Source of the DNA: CAVPKN01 sp963832835
GTDB taxonomy: Bacteria > Chlamydiota > Chlamydiia > Chlamydiales > JAAKFR01
Direction: 5' to 3'
Assembly (NCBI GenBank): GCA_963832835.1
Contig: CAWHVD010000001.1
Location: forward strand, 1,798,001-1,862,000
DNA length: 64,000 bases
In this document: positions 25,379-34,406 of the stretch, piece by piece
Layout of the letters: each line of letters starts with the position of its first letter
Position numbering within the stretch: position 1 is the stretch's first letter
Notes under the pieces: model-generated
Seen by the model: the letters and a program-made list of their open reading frames with translations, nothing else
The model's database searches: none
What the model was told of the DNA's origin: nothing
Position numbers and translations under genes: made by a program

Positions 25379-26164
25379 GCCATCAATTAAGAATTCAGCC
25401 ATGGCTGCATAAGGGCCTTCTGACTCAAAGTCAGCATGATTAAAGTTACCGAGGATTGTGTTTCTAACAGAGACTGTTCCCTCGCTATTCAAGTACCTGA
25501 CGATATCGGGTTGCTTTCCCTCGACTGCAAATATAATACCATATTGCAATACCCTGTTCTTCTTTTCAGGGGGGATTTTTAATTGGATATTTCCCCAAAC
25601 CATGCTTGCAGTCTCAATGTCACCGTGAAAGCAGCTCAAACAAAAAACACGATTTTCAAGCGGATTTTCGATGGTAAATGCCCCCGCGCTCACACAAGCT
25701 CTCAACTTGGCTACATGCTCTTGGTAAGGGAAAGCCGCCAAAATGGCTAAACTATTGCTTCGCAAATCCACTATAGAAGGTAAAAGACTATCCCAGATTT
25801 TTTTTAAATCAGTAAGGCCATCGGGACTTAGGAGATGTCGCAGAGCTTGATAGCGGGTCTGACCAGATCGTGGCAGTGCTTGGAGTGCAGAGTAGTGCTG
25901 AATGAAAAGAGATTTGGGATCCACTGTGAAATCGGCGGGCCCATTTATGCAACAAAAATATTTCACTCTTTGAGCAAAATTCAAATAAAAATGGGAACTT
26001 AAAGAAGTCTTGTACCAATGCAGACAGACTTCTGAACTCCTGATCAAATCTTCGGGCTCCAATTCACCGAAGATTCCGACGAGTAATTCGTCAGGCAACG
26101 TGGTAACCCAAAAATTTTGATCTACACACGATTTACTTCCGTTATCCACAACAAACCAAGACAT
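25367..26164 (-). CDS. F-box domain protein, candidate host ubiquitin effector
   Basis: 265 residues. LPDELLVGIFGELEPEDLIR and SSEVCLHWYKT (residues 23-53) form a good F-box, the eukaryotic motif that binds Skp1 in SCF ubiquitin ligases. Bacteria with this motif are usually intracellular and deliver the protein into the host. The rest is mostly helical with an ankyrin-like stretch (NRVFCLSCFHGDIETASMVW, ADFESEGPYAAMAEFLIDGL), possibly the substrate-binding part. There is no Sec signal, which fits type III secretion. That is inference. Confidence 0.78.
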   Translation of the reverse strand: MSWFVVDNGSKSCVDQNFWVTTLPDELLVGIFGELEPEDLIRSSEVCLHWYKTSLSSHFYLNFAQRVKYFCCINGPADFTVDPKSLFIQHYSALQALPRSGQTRYQALRHLLSPDGLTDLKKIWDSLLPSIVDLRSNSLAILAAFPYQEHVAKLRACVSAGAFTIENPLENRVFCLSCFHGDIETASMVWGNIQLKIPPEKKNRVLQYGIIFAVEGKQPDIVRYLNSEGTVSVRNTILGNFNHADFESEGPYAAMAEFLIDGLGL

Positions 26165-26209
26165 ACGATTATTTTACCAAATGTTTATTAAGCGTATATT
26201 AAGACGAAA

Positions 26210-27562
26210 TTAGAAGATGAAGCCGCTATCGAGGAGATCGTCGATATATTTGATGTCGTATTTCATATCGAGGAAATCGGGGTTATTCATCATGTATTGG
26301 TGGAAAGGAATAGTCGAATGAACTCCACCGATATGAAATTCTTTTAAGGCTCGCTTCATGTGGGCAATCGCCTCTTTCCTATTCTTCCCACGCACAATGA
26401 GTTTTGCGATCATCGAATCGTAGTTCGGAGGAATCCGATAACCTGAATAGCAAGAGCTATCCACACGCACGTGAGGCCCACCAGGTGGAAGGTAGTACTC
26501 TAAAAGTCCTGGAGAGGGCGCAAAATTGCTTGAGGGATTTTCTGCATTGATGCGGCACTGGATCACATGCCCTTTAAATTCGACGTCTTTTTGTTTACGT
26601 TTGAGTTCTCCACCCATCGCGATACGAATCTGTTCTTGCACTAGATCAATCCCGGTCAATTCTTCGGTCACCGTATGCTCGACTTGGATACGCGTGTTCA
26701 TTTCCATAAAGTAAAAATTGTTCTCGCGGTCGAGTAGGAATTCGATCGTTCCGGCAGAAAAGTATTTTGCAGCCTTAGCGATGCGGATAGCAGCGGTACC
26801 GATTTTGCTCCGCAGCGAATCTGTCAGAACGGGACTAGGAGCCTCTTCGATGAGTTTTTGGCGACGCCTTTGGATGGTACAGTCGCGCTCACCAAGATGG
26901 ATATAATTACCGTATTTATCTCCCAAGATTTGGATCTCGATATGGCGAGGGTTGGCAATCATTTTTTCGAGGTAGACATCGGGATTATTGAAGCTTGCAG
27001 CAGCTTCTGCGCGTGCTGCCGCAAACAGCCTGCCAAATTCTTCCAAATTCTGGGCAATCCGGATTCCTTTGCCTCCTCCCCCTGCCACAGCTTTGATGAA
27101 CACGGGAAAGCCGATCTGTTTGGCGACCTTCATGGCCTCATCGAGGGTCTCGACCACACCGTCAGAGCCTGGGATCACAGGGCACTTCGCACTTTTGGCA
27201 AGCGCTTTGGCCTTAGCTTTGTCTCCCATTAAGGAGATGGTCTGATGTGATGGTCCGATAAAATTCAAACCGCAGCTTTCGCATATCGAAGCAAAATTGG
27301 CATTTTCACTTAGAAAGCCATAACCGGGATGGATCGCATCAGCGCCAGTGATTTCACAGGCCGACAAGATATTGGCGACCTTCAAGTAAGACTTAGAAGA
27401 GGGAGGCTCCCCAATACATACTGCCTCATCTGCAAACAGTACATGCAGAGCCTCGCTATCTGCCTGTGAATAGACAGCTACAGTTTGCAACCCCAAATCG
27501 TGCGCCGCACGGATAATGCGAACCGCAATCTCCCCTCTATTGGCAATCAAGATTTTTTTCAT
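26210..27562 (-). CDS. accC: Biotin carboxylase AccC
   Basis: 450 residues, the family's normal length. KILIANRGEIAVRIIRAAHD, the glycine-rich ATP loop KAVAGGGGKGIRIA, LGERDCTIQRRRQKLIEEAP and FYFMEMNTRIQVEHTVTEE are all present. It carboxylates the biotin on AccB, the first step of malonyl-CoA synthesis. It overlaps accB by 4 bp. The operon order rpe-efp-accB-accC is the chlamydial one. Confidence 0.96.
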   Translation of the reverse strand: MKKILIANRGEIAVRIIRAAHDLGLQTVAVYSQADSEALHVLFADEAVCIGEPPSSKSYLKVANILSACEITGADAIHPGYGFLSENANFASICESCGLNFIGPSHQTISLMGDKAKAKALAKSAKCPVIPGSDGVVETLDEAMKVAKQIGFPVFIKAVAGGGGKGIRIAQNLEEFGRLFAAARAEAAASFNNPDVYLEKMIANPRHIEIQILGDKYGNYIHLGERDCTIQRRRQKLIEEAPSPVLTDSLRSKIGTAAIRIAKAAKYFSAGTIEFLLDRENNFYFMEMNTRIQVEHTVTEELTGIDLVQEQIRIAMGGELKRKQKDVEFKGHVIQCRINAENPSSNFAPSPGLLEYYLPPGGPHVRVDSSCYSGYRIPPNYDSMIAKLIVRGKNRKEAIAHMKRALKEFHIGGVHSTIPFHQYMMNNPDFLDMKYDIKYIDDLLDSGFIF

Positions 27563-28065
27563 GTGGGATCAATCCGAAACATACGGGTTCCAAACTCTAC
27601 TGGGTCTCCGCTACGCAGGAGTACTTCGGCTATCTTACCATTAATCCCCGCCTTTACTTCATTCATCACTTTCATAGCCTCAATGATACAAACGATGGTA
27701 CCCTCGCTCACGACATCTCCCACTTTGACAAAGGGTGGATCATCGGGAGAAGGAGATGCATAAAAGGTCCCGACCATCGGAGATGTCACAAAGACGCCCG
27801 TTTGGACTTTTTCTTTTGCTTCTACAGGTGCGGGATGCTCAATATGGGGGACCTTATGCTTGGCATCAATGGGGGGGTGAGTAGGATAAACAGAATGGGG
27901 CTGGAAATATGCTGGCAGAGGGCCGGACGGCGCATGTTGGTCGAGTTGGTAACCCTGACATTCCCGCTCGATTTCGATTTCGAAACCCTCTTTTTTGAGT
28001 GCTAAACGTTTGATGCGCGACTTTTCCATCGCTTCCATTAACTTTTCAATTTGTTTCAAATCCAC
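27559..28065 (-). CDS. accB: Biotin carboxyl carrier protein AccB
   Basis: 168 residues. A Pro/Ala-rich linker (PLPAYFQPHSVYPTHPP) precedes the biotinyl domain with VCIIEAMKVMNEVKAG, in which the Lys is biotinylated. It carries CO2 between AccC and the carboxyltransferase. It sits 5 bp downstream of efp. Confidence 0.95.
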   Translation of the reverse strand: MDLKQIEKLMEAMEKSRIKRLALKKEGFEIEIERECQGYQLDQHAPSGPLPAYFQPHSVYPTHPPIDAKHKVPHIEHPAPVEAKEKVQTGVFVTSPMVGTFYASPSPDDPPFVKVGDVVSEGTIVCIIEAMKVMNEVKAGINGKIAEVLLRSGDPVEFGTRMFRIDPT

Positions 28066-28070
28066 GTCAA

Positions 28071-28646
28071 TTACACCCTTTGAATATATTCTTTTGTGCG
28101 GGTATCGACTTTAATGACATCCCCAGCTTCAATAAAAGGAGGCACTTCAATAGCTGCCCCCGTTTCTAAAATTGCCTCTTTTGTGGCATTGGAAAGAGCA
28201 GAATTTTTTTCAGAGGGCAATTCCGTTTTTGAAACCATCAATTCTAAAAATTGAGGGAGTTCTACAGAAAAGATTGTATCCCCATAAAACGTTGCTTGAA
28301 GCTCAACTCCTTCTTTCAAAAAATTGACTTTTTCGTTGATCACATCAGGCGGAACTAGGACTTGCTCGAGATTGCCAATATCGAGAAAAAGATAATTTTT
28401 CCCTTCAAGATAAAGATATTCAAGACGGTGCTCTTCAAGAGCTACATCTTTGACCTCTTGCCCTACCTTAAAGTTTTTCTCTAAAACCTTTTCGCTGCTA
28501 AGGTCCCTCATTTTGGTCTTAATAAAAGGCTGACCTTTAGGAGCAGTAACTTTAATCACCGAATCGATCCGGTAAAGCTTATTGTCTACAGAAACAGTCA
28601 TTCCGGGTGTGAGTTGCTGGCTAGCTACCATTTTACTTTTCTCCAC
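28071..28646 (-). CDS. efp: Elongation factor P
   Basis: 191 residues with the three beta-barrel domains of EF-P. The loop KVTAPKGQPFIKTKMRDL corresponds to the modified-lysine loop (PKGQ aligns with PGKGQ), and the end GDVIKVDTRTKEYIQRV matches the family signature. EF-P relieves ribosome stalling at polyproline. The start overlaps the end of rpe by 14 bp. MVASQQLTPG a few codons later is an alternative start. Confidence 0.95.
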   Translation of the reverse strand: MEKSKMVASQQLTPGMTVSVDNKLYRIDSVIKVTAPKGQPFIKTKMRDLSSEKVLEKNFKVGQEVKDVALEEHRLEYLYLEGKNYLFLDIGNLEQVLVPPDVINEKVNFLKEGVELQATFYGDTIFSVELPQFLELMVSKTELPSEKNSALSNATKEAILETGAAIEVPPFIEAGDVIKVDTRTKEYIQRV

Positions 28647-29355
28647 AGTGTCGTAATTTTTGGATCCCTTCGGTCATCTCTACTTCCTCAAAAAGATAGG
28701 TGCCGGAAACTAAAACGTTTGCTCCCGCATTCACACATAGAGGGGCAGTCTTTTCATCAATCCCACCATCAACCTCAATGAGAAAAGGAGGAAGCACTTC
28801 CTTAGGTTTGGCAATCGCGCCACCCGCTCGTATATTGAGGTGGTCGCACGCCTCGCGCACAAAACGTACCTTCTCGACCACATCATGCCTAAACTTCTGA
28901 CCTCCGAAACCGGGCGGGACTGTCATCATCAAAATCAGATCGCAAAGTGGCAGAAAACGAGGAATAAATTCACAAGAGGTTTCGGGGCGAAAAGCTAGGC
29001 CTGCTTGAACCCCACATTTTCGTATATATTCAATCGTATCCTCCACATCCTCTGTCGCTTCAAAGTGGAAAGTGATCCGGTCGGCACCCGATTCGACCAA
29101 TCTTTCGACAAAGTCATATGGGTTATAGATCATGATATGGACATCCAAAAAAAGATCAGTCGCCCTATTAATGGCCGCAAGGGCTCGTGGCCCCAAAGTC
29201 AAATTGGGGACAAAATGGCCATCCATAATGTCTACATGGACATAATCTGCCCCAGCAGCTTCGATTTGCTGAGCAGCATCGGCAAGGTACCCAAAGTCTC
29301 CAGATAGGATCGAGGGTGCTATGTAAATCTCTTGTTGTTTCGACATCTTTTGCAA
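28633..29355 (-). CDS. rpe: Ribulose-phosphate 3-epimerase
   Basis: 240 residues with APSILSGDFGYL, DYVHVDIMDGHFVPNLTLGP and LILMMTVPPGFGGQKF, plus FLIEVDGGIDEKTAPLCVNAGANVLV-type phosphate-binding loops. It interconverts ribulose-5-P and xylulose-5-P in the pentose phosphate pathway. It is the first gene of the operon. A second Met (MSKQQEIY) three codons in is an equally plausible start. Confidence 0.95.
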   Translation of the reverse strand: MQKMSKQQEIYIAPSILSGDFGYLADAAQQIEAAGADYVHVDIMDGHFVPNLTLGPRALAAINRATDLFLDVHIMIYNPYDFVERLVESGADRITFHFEATEDVEDTIEYIRKCGVQAGLAFRPETSCEFIPRFLPLCDLILMMTVPPGFGGQKFRHDVVEKVRFVREACDHLNIRAGGAIAKPKEVLPPFLIEVDGGIDEKTAPLCVNAGANVLVSGTYLFEEVEMTEGIQKLRHCGEK

Positions 29356-29487
29356 AAGGTCAAGATAAAGGATGGAGGATATATGAAAAATGATATTTTT
29401 TCGACCAAATTAAACACAAAGGCGCAAAGACAAAAAATCCCTGTATGTTTATTCTTCGCGCTTCGGTTCACTAGTGGTAGTTAGAGT

Positions 29488-30975
29488 ATGTCTAAAAAAC
29501 CTCAAGAATTTTTTACCTCACGATGGGGGTTCATCCTGTCGATGTTGGGAGTGGGCATAGGAGCGGGCAACATCTGGCGCTTTTCTAGAATTGTAGCCCA
29601 AAATGGGGGGGGTTCCTTTATTATCCCGTGGGTTGTTTTCCTCTTTGTCTGGTCGATCCCTCTAATTATTGCCGAAATTGCCATGGGCAAGCTCTGTAGG
29701 CGTGCTCCTATCGGTACTATTACCGAGGTAGCGGGCCGTCGTTTTGCCTGGATGGGCGCTTTTATTGCTTTGGTGACCACAGGGATTTTGTTCTACTACT
29801 CGGTTGTGGTGGGATGGGGATGCCGGTACTTCTTTTACAGTGTTACAGGATACCTTACACAAACAACTGACCATGGAGCGATTTGGAATAGCTTCACACA
29901 TAGCCTTCAGCCGCTCTACTTCCATTTTGCCTCCATTCTGATTGGATGCTACGTGATCTATAAGGGAATCACTAGAGGAATCGAAAGAAGTAATAAGATA
30001 CTCATCCCCACTCTCCTTATCATTCTTATTTTGATTGCAATCCGTGCCGTCACACTTCCGGGGGCCTTGCAGGGAATTGCATATCTCTTCACCCCGAATT
30101 TAAGGGACCTGCTCAATTTTCATGTTTGGCTCGAGGCGCTCACCCAAAATGCTTGGGACACAGGAGCTGGTTGGGGCCTTTTGCTTGTCTACGCAGGTTA
30201 CATTCACCGTAAAGAGAGTGTTATCATCAACGGTTCAATAACGGCATTAGCCAATAACGCCGTTTCTCTTGTCATGGGTGTCATCATTTTCTCTACAGCA
30301 TTTGCTCTCGAAAGCCAGGAAGGCATTCTTCAATTGATTGATGGTCAAGGCAGTACTAATACCGGTCTCACTTTCATTTTTCTACCTCAGCTTTTTCAAG
30401 CTTTGCCTGGGGGAACTTTTGTCCAAACAATCTTTTCCTCGATTTTCTTTTTTGCCTTTGTCTGCGCTGCAATTAGCTCAATGATCTCAATGCTACAGCT
30501 GACCATGCAGGTATTCCATGAGATGGGTATGACCCGAAATGGAGCCATTCTTCTGACTGCTGCGATAAGCCTCCTTCTTGGAGCCCCCTCAGCTCTTAGT
30601 ATGGCTTTCTTTGAAAACCAAGACTGGGTTTGGAGTGTTGGCCTGATTGTCAATGGGCTATTTATCGCCTTTGCCGTGGTACGCTATGGCGTCGACCGCT
30701 TCCGGCAGGAGGCCATCAACTCTTCCCCACAAGACTTTAAATTGGGAAAGTTCTATAATGTTCTTATAGGAGTTTTGATCCCTGTACAAGGTATCGTGTT
30801 GATTAGCTGGTACTTTTATAACAGCATCACACATATCGATCCAGAATGGTGGAACCCGTTCCGGATGTATAGCGTAGGTACTGTCCTTTTTCAATGGGGC
30901 ATTGCCATAATTGTCTTCCTCCTTCTCAACCGGTGGCTGGCAAATAAAACCCTATATAACAAGAGAGTGCCTTAA
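29488..30975 (+). CDS. Sodium-dependent NSS-family amino acid transporter
   Basis: 495 residues with about 12 hydrophobic helices. GVGIGAGNIWRFSRIVAQNG is the TM1 sodium/substrate signature of the neurotransmitter:sodium symporter family. It probably imports amino acids, such as methionine, alanine or tryptophan, with Na+. It ends TAATG, sharing a base with the start of a 35-residue MetS-like subunit, which points to the MetP/MetS type. Chlamydiae carry a homologue near the fatty acid genes. Confidence 0.93.
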   Translation: MSKKPQEFFTSRWGFILSMLGVGIGAGNIWRFSRIVAQNGGGSFIIPWVVFLFVWSIPLIIAEIAMGKLCRRAPIGTITEVAGRRFAWMGAFIALVTTGILFYYSVVVGWGCRYFFYSVTGYLTQTTDHGAIWNSFTHSLQPLYFHFASILIGCYVIYKGITRGIERSNKILIPTLLIILILIAIRAVTLPGALQGIAYLFTPNLRDLLNFHVWLEALTQNAWDTGAGWGLLLVYAGYIHRKESVIINGSITALANNAVSLVMGVIIFSTAFALESQEGILQLIDGQGSTNTGLTFIFLPQLFQALPGGTFVQTIFSSIFFFAFVCAAISSMISMLQLTMQVFHEMGMTRNGAILLTAAISLLLGAPSALSMAFFENQDWVWSVGLIVNGLFIAFAVVRYGVDRFRQEAINSSPQDFKLGKFYNVLIGVLIPVQGIVLISWYFYNSITHIDPEWWNPFRMYSVGTVLFQWGIAIIVFLLLNRWLANKTLYNKRVP

Positions 30976-31082
30976 TGGAAATGATCACCATTCTTACGAT
31001 GATTGCGGTAGTGGGAAGCATTGGAGGAGGCCTTGTTTTTATGCTTACTCTTGCTCTGCGCCGCCAAAATACCGAAGATTAG
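30975..31082 (+). CDS. metS: MetS-like small subunit of the NSS transporter
   Basis: 35 codons: MEMITILTMIAVVGSIGGG, then LVFMLTLALRRQNTED. A single transmembrane helix with a short basic tail is typical of MetS, needed by MetP-type NSS transporters. The start overlaps the transporter stop (TAATG), so translation is coupled. It is too short for most gene callers. Confidence 0.85.
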   Translation: MEMITILTMIAVVGSIGGGLVFMLTLALRRQNTED

Positions 31083-31089
31083 GCCTTTA

Positions 31090-31250
31090 TACCAATCCGT
31101 AGAAATAACACTACAAATTTAGACTGGATGGCGTGACAGATTTGGACAATCGTTTTGAAGCTCATATTTTTAAATATGGGCGAGAAGGGACTGTTCAAAG
31201 ATGGCATGTTAGACAGCCCAAATTTGCAGTGTTATTTTTGCGGATTGGTA
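31090..31250. repeat. Family A variant repeat abutting the M29 peptidase stop
   Basis: 161 bp with TTA on both sides (31087-31089 and 31251-31253). Its ends, TACCAATCCGTAGAAATAAC, differ from the main type, but the core (GACAGATTTGGACAATCG, then TTCAAAGATGGCATGTTAGACAG) is clearly homologous. The right TTA is the complement of the TAA stop of the peptidase gene. Confidence 0.88.
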
Positions 31251-32387
31251 TTACTTACTAGCTGGCCAACCAGGGAATGTAAAGACTCCATTTTGAGAGA
31301 TGACCGTACCATCAACTGTTATCGCCCCCCCCTCACGCAAGTCACAAATCATGTCCCAATGCAACGCAGACTTGTTAGTATTGCCCGTTTCTGGATAACC
31401 CATGCCCAGCGCTGCATGAAATGTTCCCCCGATCTTTTCATCAAATAGAATATTTTGAGTAAAGGTCTTAATTTTGTAATTGGTGCCGATCGCAATCTCT
31501 CCCAGACGCGAGGCCCCCTCATCTTGAGCAAGAATTGTCTTTAAGAAAGGCTCATTATGGCGGGCACGTGCATTCACAACCCTCCCCTTTTCGAAAGTCA
31601 ATTCAACCCCTTCAACCACAGTATTTTGCCAAATCGCGGGAAACGTATAGTAGACCACCCCATTCACTCCTCCATCCGGTGCATTGAGATTCGGGCCCGT
31701 AAAGATCTCACCATCAGGATAATTGCGCTTGCCACATGAGTTGCGCCATACCATTCCTTCAATGTTCACTCGTAGATCAGTCCCTTGAGCGCTGAAGTGA
31801 AGCTCTTTTTTTCCCTCCATAAAATCTATCATCTTCTGTTGGCGCGCTTCCACCTCGCGCATATAGGCTACCGGATCCTCTTCATCAAGATGGGCTGCGC
31901 TGAACACAAAATCCTCGTACTCTCGTATCCCCATATTCGCCTCTTGAGCTCCCGCAGCTGTTGGACACAAAGTGACGACCCAATCTAATCCATTCTCTGC
32001 TGAACGTGTAAGCACCTGAGAGAGGATCGGTTGGTTTGCACGAGAGACAAGGGCCTGTTTTTTTGAATCGACATGAGACAACCCACGTGTATTAGTAGGC
32101 CCAATTACCCGAATGCGCTTATCACAATGTGTGGCTTCATATAGCGTAAAGGGGCAAGTACGTTGGAGTTGCTCTTCTGTGGCATGCCTAAAAAAGATCT
32201 CATCCCAGCCGGCGGGAATCACCGTCGTCTTGACATGTCCCCCCGCAATGATGAGTTCTTCGTAAAGAGCTTCCAGTAAAGGAAGTCCCGCGATTTCTCC
32301 TGTCATCCATATCTGGTCGCCCGGTTTGACATTCAATGAGTAGTGCGCCATCACCTGCGCCATTTTCGTGAGCCGTGGATCTCTCAT
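31251..32387 (-). CDS. M29-family metallo-aminopeptidase
   Basis: 378 residues. GMVWRNSCGKRNYPDGEIFTGP carries the metal-ligand Glu region, NTVVEGVELTFEKGRVVNARA and IGTNYKIKTFTQNILFDEKIGGTFHAALGMGYPETG the conserved C-terminal metal site, ending SALHWDMICDLREGG. M29 enzymes (AmpS/PepS, thermophilic aminopeptidase) remove N-terminal residues from peptides. The stop codon TAA is exactly the target triplet of a family A repeat. The gene is single. Confidence 0.9.
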   Translation of the reverse strand: MRDPRLTKMAQVMAHYSLNVKPGDQIWMTGEIAGLPLLEALYEELIIAGGHVKTTVIPAGWDEIFFRHATEEQLQRTCPFTLYEATHCDKRIRVIGPTNTRGLSHVDSKKQALVSRANQPILSQVLTRSAENGLDWVVTLCPTAAGAQEANMGIREYEDFVFSAAHLDEEDPVAYMREVEARQQKMIDFMEGKKELHFSAQGTDLRVNIEGMVWRNSCGKRNYPDGEIFTGPNLNAPDGGVNGVVYYTFPAIWQNTVVEGVELTFEKGRVVNARARHNEPFLKTILAQDEGASRLGEIAIGTNYKIKTFTQNILFDEKIGGTFHAALGMGYPETGNTNKSALHWDMICDLREGGAITVDGTVISQNGVFTFPGWPASK

Positions 32388-32523
32388 GTAACACCTCTTT
32401 CAGAAAAAATACGACAAAGCCTATTATTAAAGGAATAGCCGACTGCTTATACCGCGAAGCTATTTTAGATAAAATAAATAATTTTACCGCAGAGGACGCG
32501 GAGAGCGCAGAGAAAGCAAATTA

Positions 32524-32684
32524 TACCATTTCCAGAAAATAAAGCCATGAAGTGGCACTGGGTAACATGACAGATTTGGATGATCGTTTCGAAGCCTATG
32601 TTTTTGCACCTAAGCGAAAAAGGATCGTTCAAAAATGGCGTGTTATACAGTGCCAATCTGTGACTTTATTTTCTGGAAATGGTA
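32524..32684. repeat. Family A palindromic repeat, intergenic
   Basis: 161 bp flanked by TTA (32521-32523 and 32685-32687). It is not at a gene end: it lies between two divergent genes, next to the low-complexity tract GCAGAGGACGCGGAGAGCGC (32489-32508), itself complementary to TGCGTCCTC at 32706. Confidence 0.92.
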
Positions 32685-32739
32685 TTAAGAGCTCTAAGTC
32701 TTATCTGCGTCCTCAGAAAATTTCTCATAGGGGGATAAA

Positions 32740-32955
32740 ATGAGTAGAGATGAACCACGGAATGTGAATTGGATCTTGACGCTGGTCATGTCAATTTTTT
32801 TTGGGACACTGGGTATCGACCGCTTTATCATGGGGCACATCGGATTAGGCATTCTTAAACTGATCACAGCAGGTGGCTTTGGAATCTGGTGGCTAGTTGA
32901 TGTCATCTTAATTGCCACAAAGTACCAATTCCGCAACATCAACTGGATTGAGTAA
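32740..32955 (+). CDS. TM2-domain membrane protein
   Basis: 71 residues: WILTLVMSIFFGTLGIDRFIM and GHIGLGILKLITAGGFGIWWLVD form the TM2 domain (two helices with a conserved DRF-type turn). The role is unknown. The ATG follows a GGGGGAT ribosome binding site. The next ORF begins immediately after its stop. Confidence 0.88.
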   Translation: MSRDEPRNVNWILTLVMSIFFGTLGIDRFIMGHIGLGILKLITAGGFGIWWLVDVILIATKYQFRNINWIE

Positions 32956-33288
32956 ATGTCTTCGGCCCCCTCCTCCCCACGACTCCCTGCTGGAGTCGAT
33001 CGCTATACCGCTCCCTTGCTACGCCCCAAGGTTGAAACAAAAGATCTGCCAACCGATTGGGTTAAGATTGGGGCAATTGCAGCAGCGGTTATTGGCGGGC
33101 TGATCACAGCGCTTGCCGCCGCTTGTATCATGGACTATTTTCCCACAGCCCTTCTGGGGGGACCTCTTGGGACGGGAATTACCTTGATTCTAGGCGCCGC
33201 GATTCTCCTTCCTGCCGCAATGATTCTTTTGGATAAGTGGCAACCTGAGTACTTTCAATGTCTTTGTGGACAAAGTATGTTTAGTTAA
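32956..33288 (+). CDS. Inc-like small membrane protein
   Basis: 110 residues. A Pro/Ser-rich soluble N-terminus (MSSAPSSPRLPAGVDRY) is followed by two hydrophobic helices (IGAIAAAVIGGLITALAAAC and TGITLILGAAILLPAAMILL) separated by about 17 residues. That is the bilobed pattern of chlamydial inclusion membrane proteins. No family is recognised. It starts directly on the TM2 stop codon. Confidence 0.5.
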   Translation: MSSAPSSPRLPAGVDRYTAPLLRPKVETKDLPTDWVKIGAIAAAVIGGLITALAAACIMDYFPTALLGGPLGTGITLILGAAILLPAAMILLDKWQPEYFQCLCGQSMFS

Positions 33289-33297
33289 AACTTTGGG

Positions 33298-34266
33298 TTA
33301 ATCTCCGCGACCGAGTAAGCGGGCATGAACCTCATCATGGTCTTCAATTGGCTCTAAATGGGTCACCAATTCGGTTGGCTTGGCAAAGCTTGTTTCTACT
33401 AGTTGCTCAATGCAGGTAGCCACCTCATGCGCTTTCACAATTGAAAATGCGCTTGGAAACAACAAATGCATTTCAATGAGCAAACGGTTCCCCGCATCAC
33501 GATGGCGCAAGTTGTGATACCGGACATCATAACGTTGTGTCATCTCGTTTAGAACCTGGCGGATCTTGTTGTCGAGGGATGGATCACTCCTATCCATCAG
33601 CCCATTGAACGCATTGTGTAAAAGCCTAATGCCTGTCCACAAAATATTGAGACCTATCAACACAGCGATTAGCGGATCAAAATACAGCCACCCTGTCACC
33701 CGCGTCAGCACTAGCGCAAGAATGACTCCTGAACTGGTGATGCAATCGGTCAAGATATGCTTCCCATCGGCTTCTAAAACCAGTGAATGATATTTTTTGC
33801 CTTGCCGAATCAAATAGAGTCCTAACCATCCGTTCAGAATGGTTGCCGCCGAAATAAACAGCATCCCCCAGTCAAGATTTTCAAGAGTAACCCCAAACAA
33901 CAACTTTTGCACTGCTTGATAGAGAATAAAAAGGGCTGCAATCATGATCAAAGCCCCTTCAAAGCCGGCAGAGAAAAAGGTAATCCGGTCATGCCCGTAG
34001 GGATGATCTCGATCTGCAGGTTTATGAGACAACCACATGCTGTAGGCCGCAAACCCTACCGCAAAGATGTGTACGATGGATTCCGCTGCATCGGAAAAAA
34101 TAGCCGACGAACCGGTTAAAAAATAAGCATAACATTTGATGATGAGCATAAAGAAGCCCACAGCCAATGAGAGGCGCATAGCACGGTTCATATGCCGCCG
34201 CTCGTCTGATGAATAAGTGATTTTTCCCATGTATAAACTATATTTTGGTTGAAAAAAAAAGTGCAT
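33298..34266 (-). CDS. Cation diffusion facilitator (FieF/CDF family)
   Basis: 322 residues. About six transmembrane helices (AMRLSLAVGFFMLIIKCYAY onwards), metal-site motifs FSDAAESIVHI (D, D/E) and ADRDHPYGHDRITFF, and a His-rich cytosolic tail (YHNLRHRDAGNRLLIEMHL) are typical of CDF efflux pumps. It exports Zn2+, Fe2+ or similar metals against protons. MGKITYSS at about 34230 is an alternative start. Confidence 0.92.
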   Translation of the reverse strand: MHFFFQPKYSLYMGKITYSSDERRHMNRAMRLSLAVGFFMLIIKCYAYFLTGSSAIFSDAAESIVHIFAVGFAAYSMWLSHKPADRDHPYGHDRITFFSAGFEGALIMIAALFILYQAVQKLLFGVTLENLDWGMLFISAATILNGWLGLYLIRQGKKYHSLVLEADGKHILTDCITSSGVILALVLTRVTGWLYFDPLIAVLIGLNILWTGIRLLHNAFNGLMDRSDPSLDNKIRQVLNEMTQRYDVRYHNLRHRDAGNRLLIEMHLLFPSAFSIVKAHEVATCIEQLVETSFAKPTELVTHLEPIEDHDEVHARLLGRGD

Positions 34267-34406
34267 CCTTAATACTATATTAACATTCTCTGACTAAAAT
34301 AGGAATCTTAAACAGAAATATGTTGGCTACAGGTCACTTTCTTCAAAGATACACAAACAAGCTTTAAACAAAAAAACAATACGTCAAATACCTTTAGGAG
34401 GTAAAT

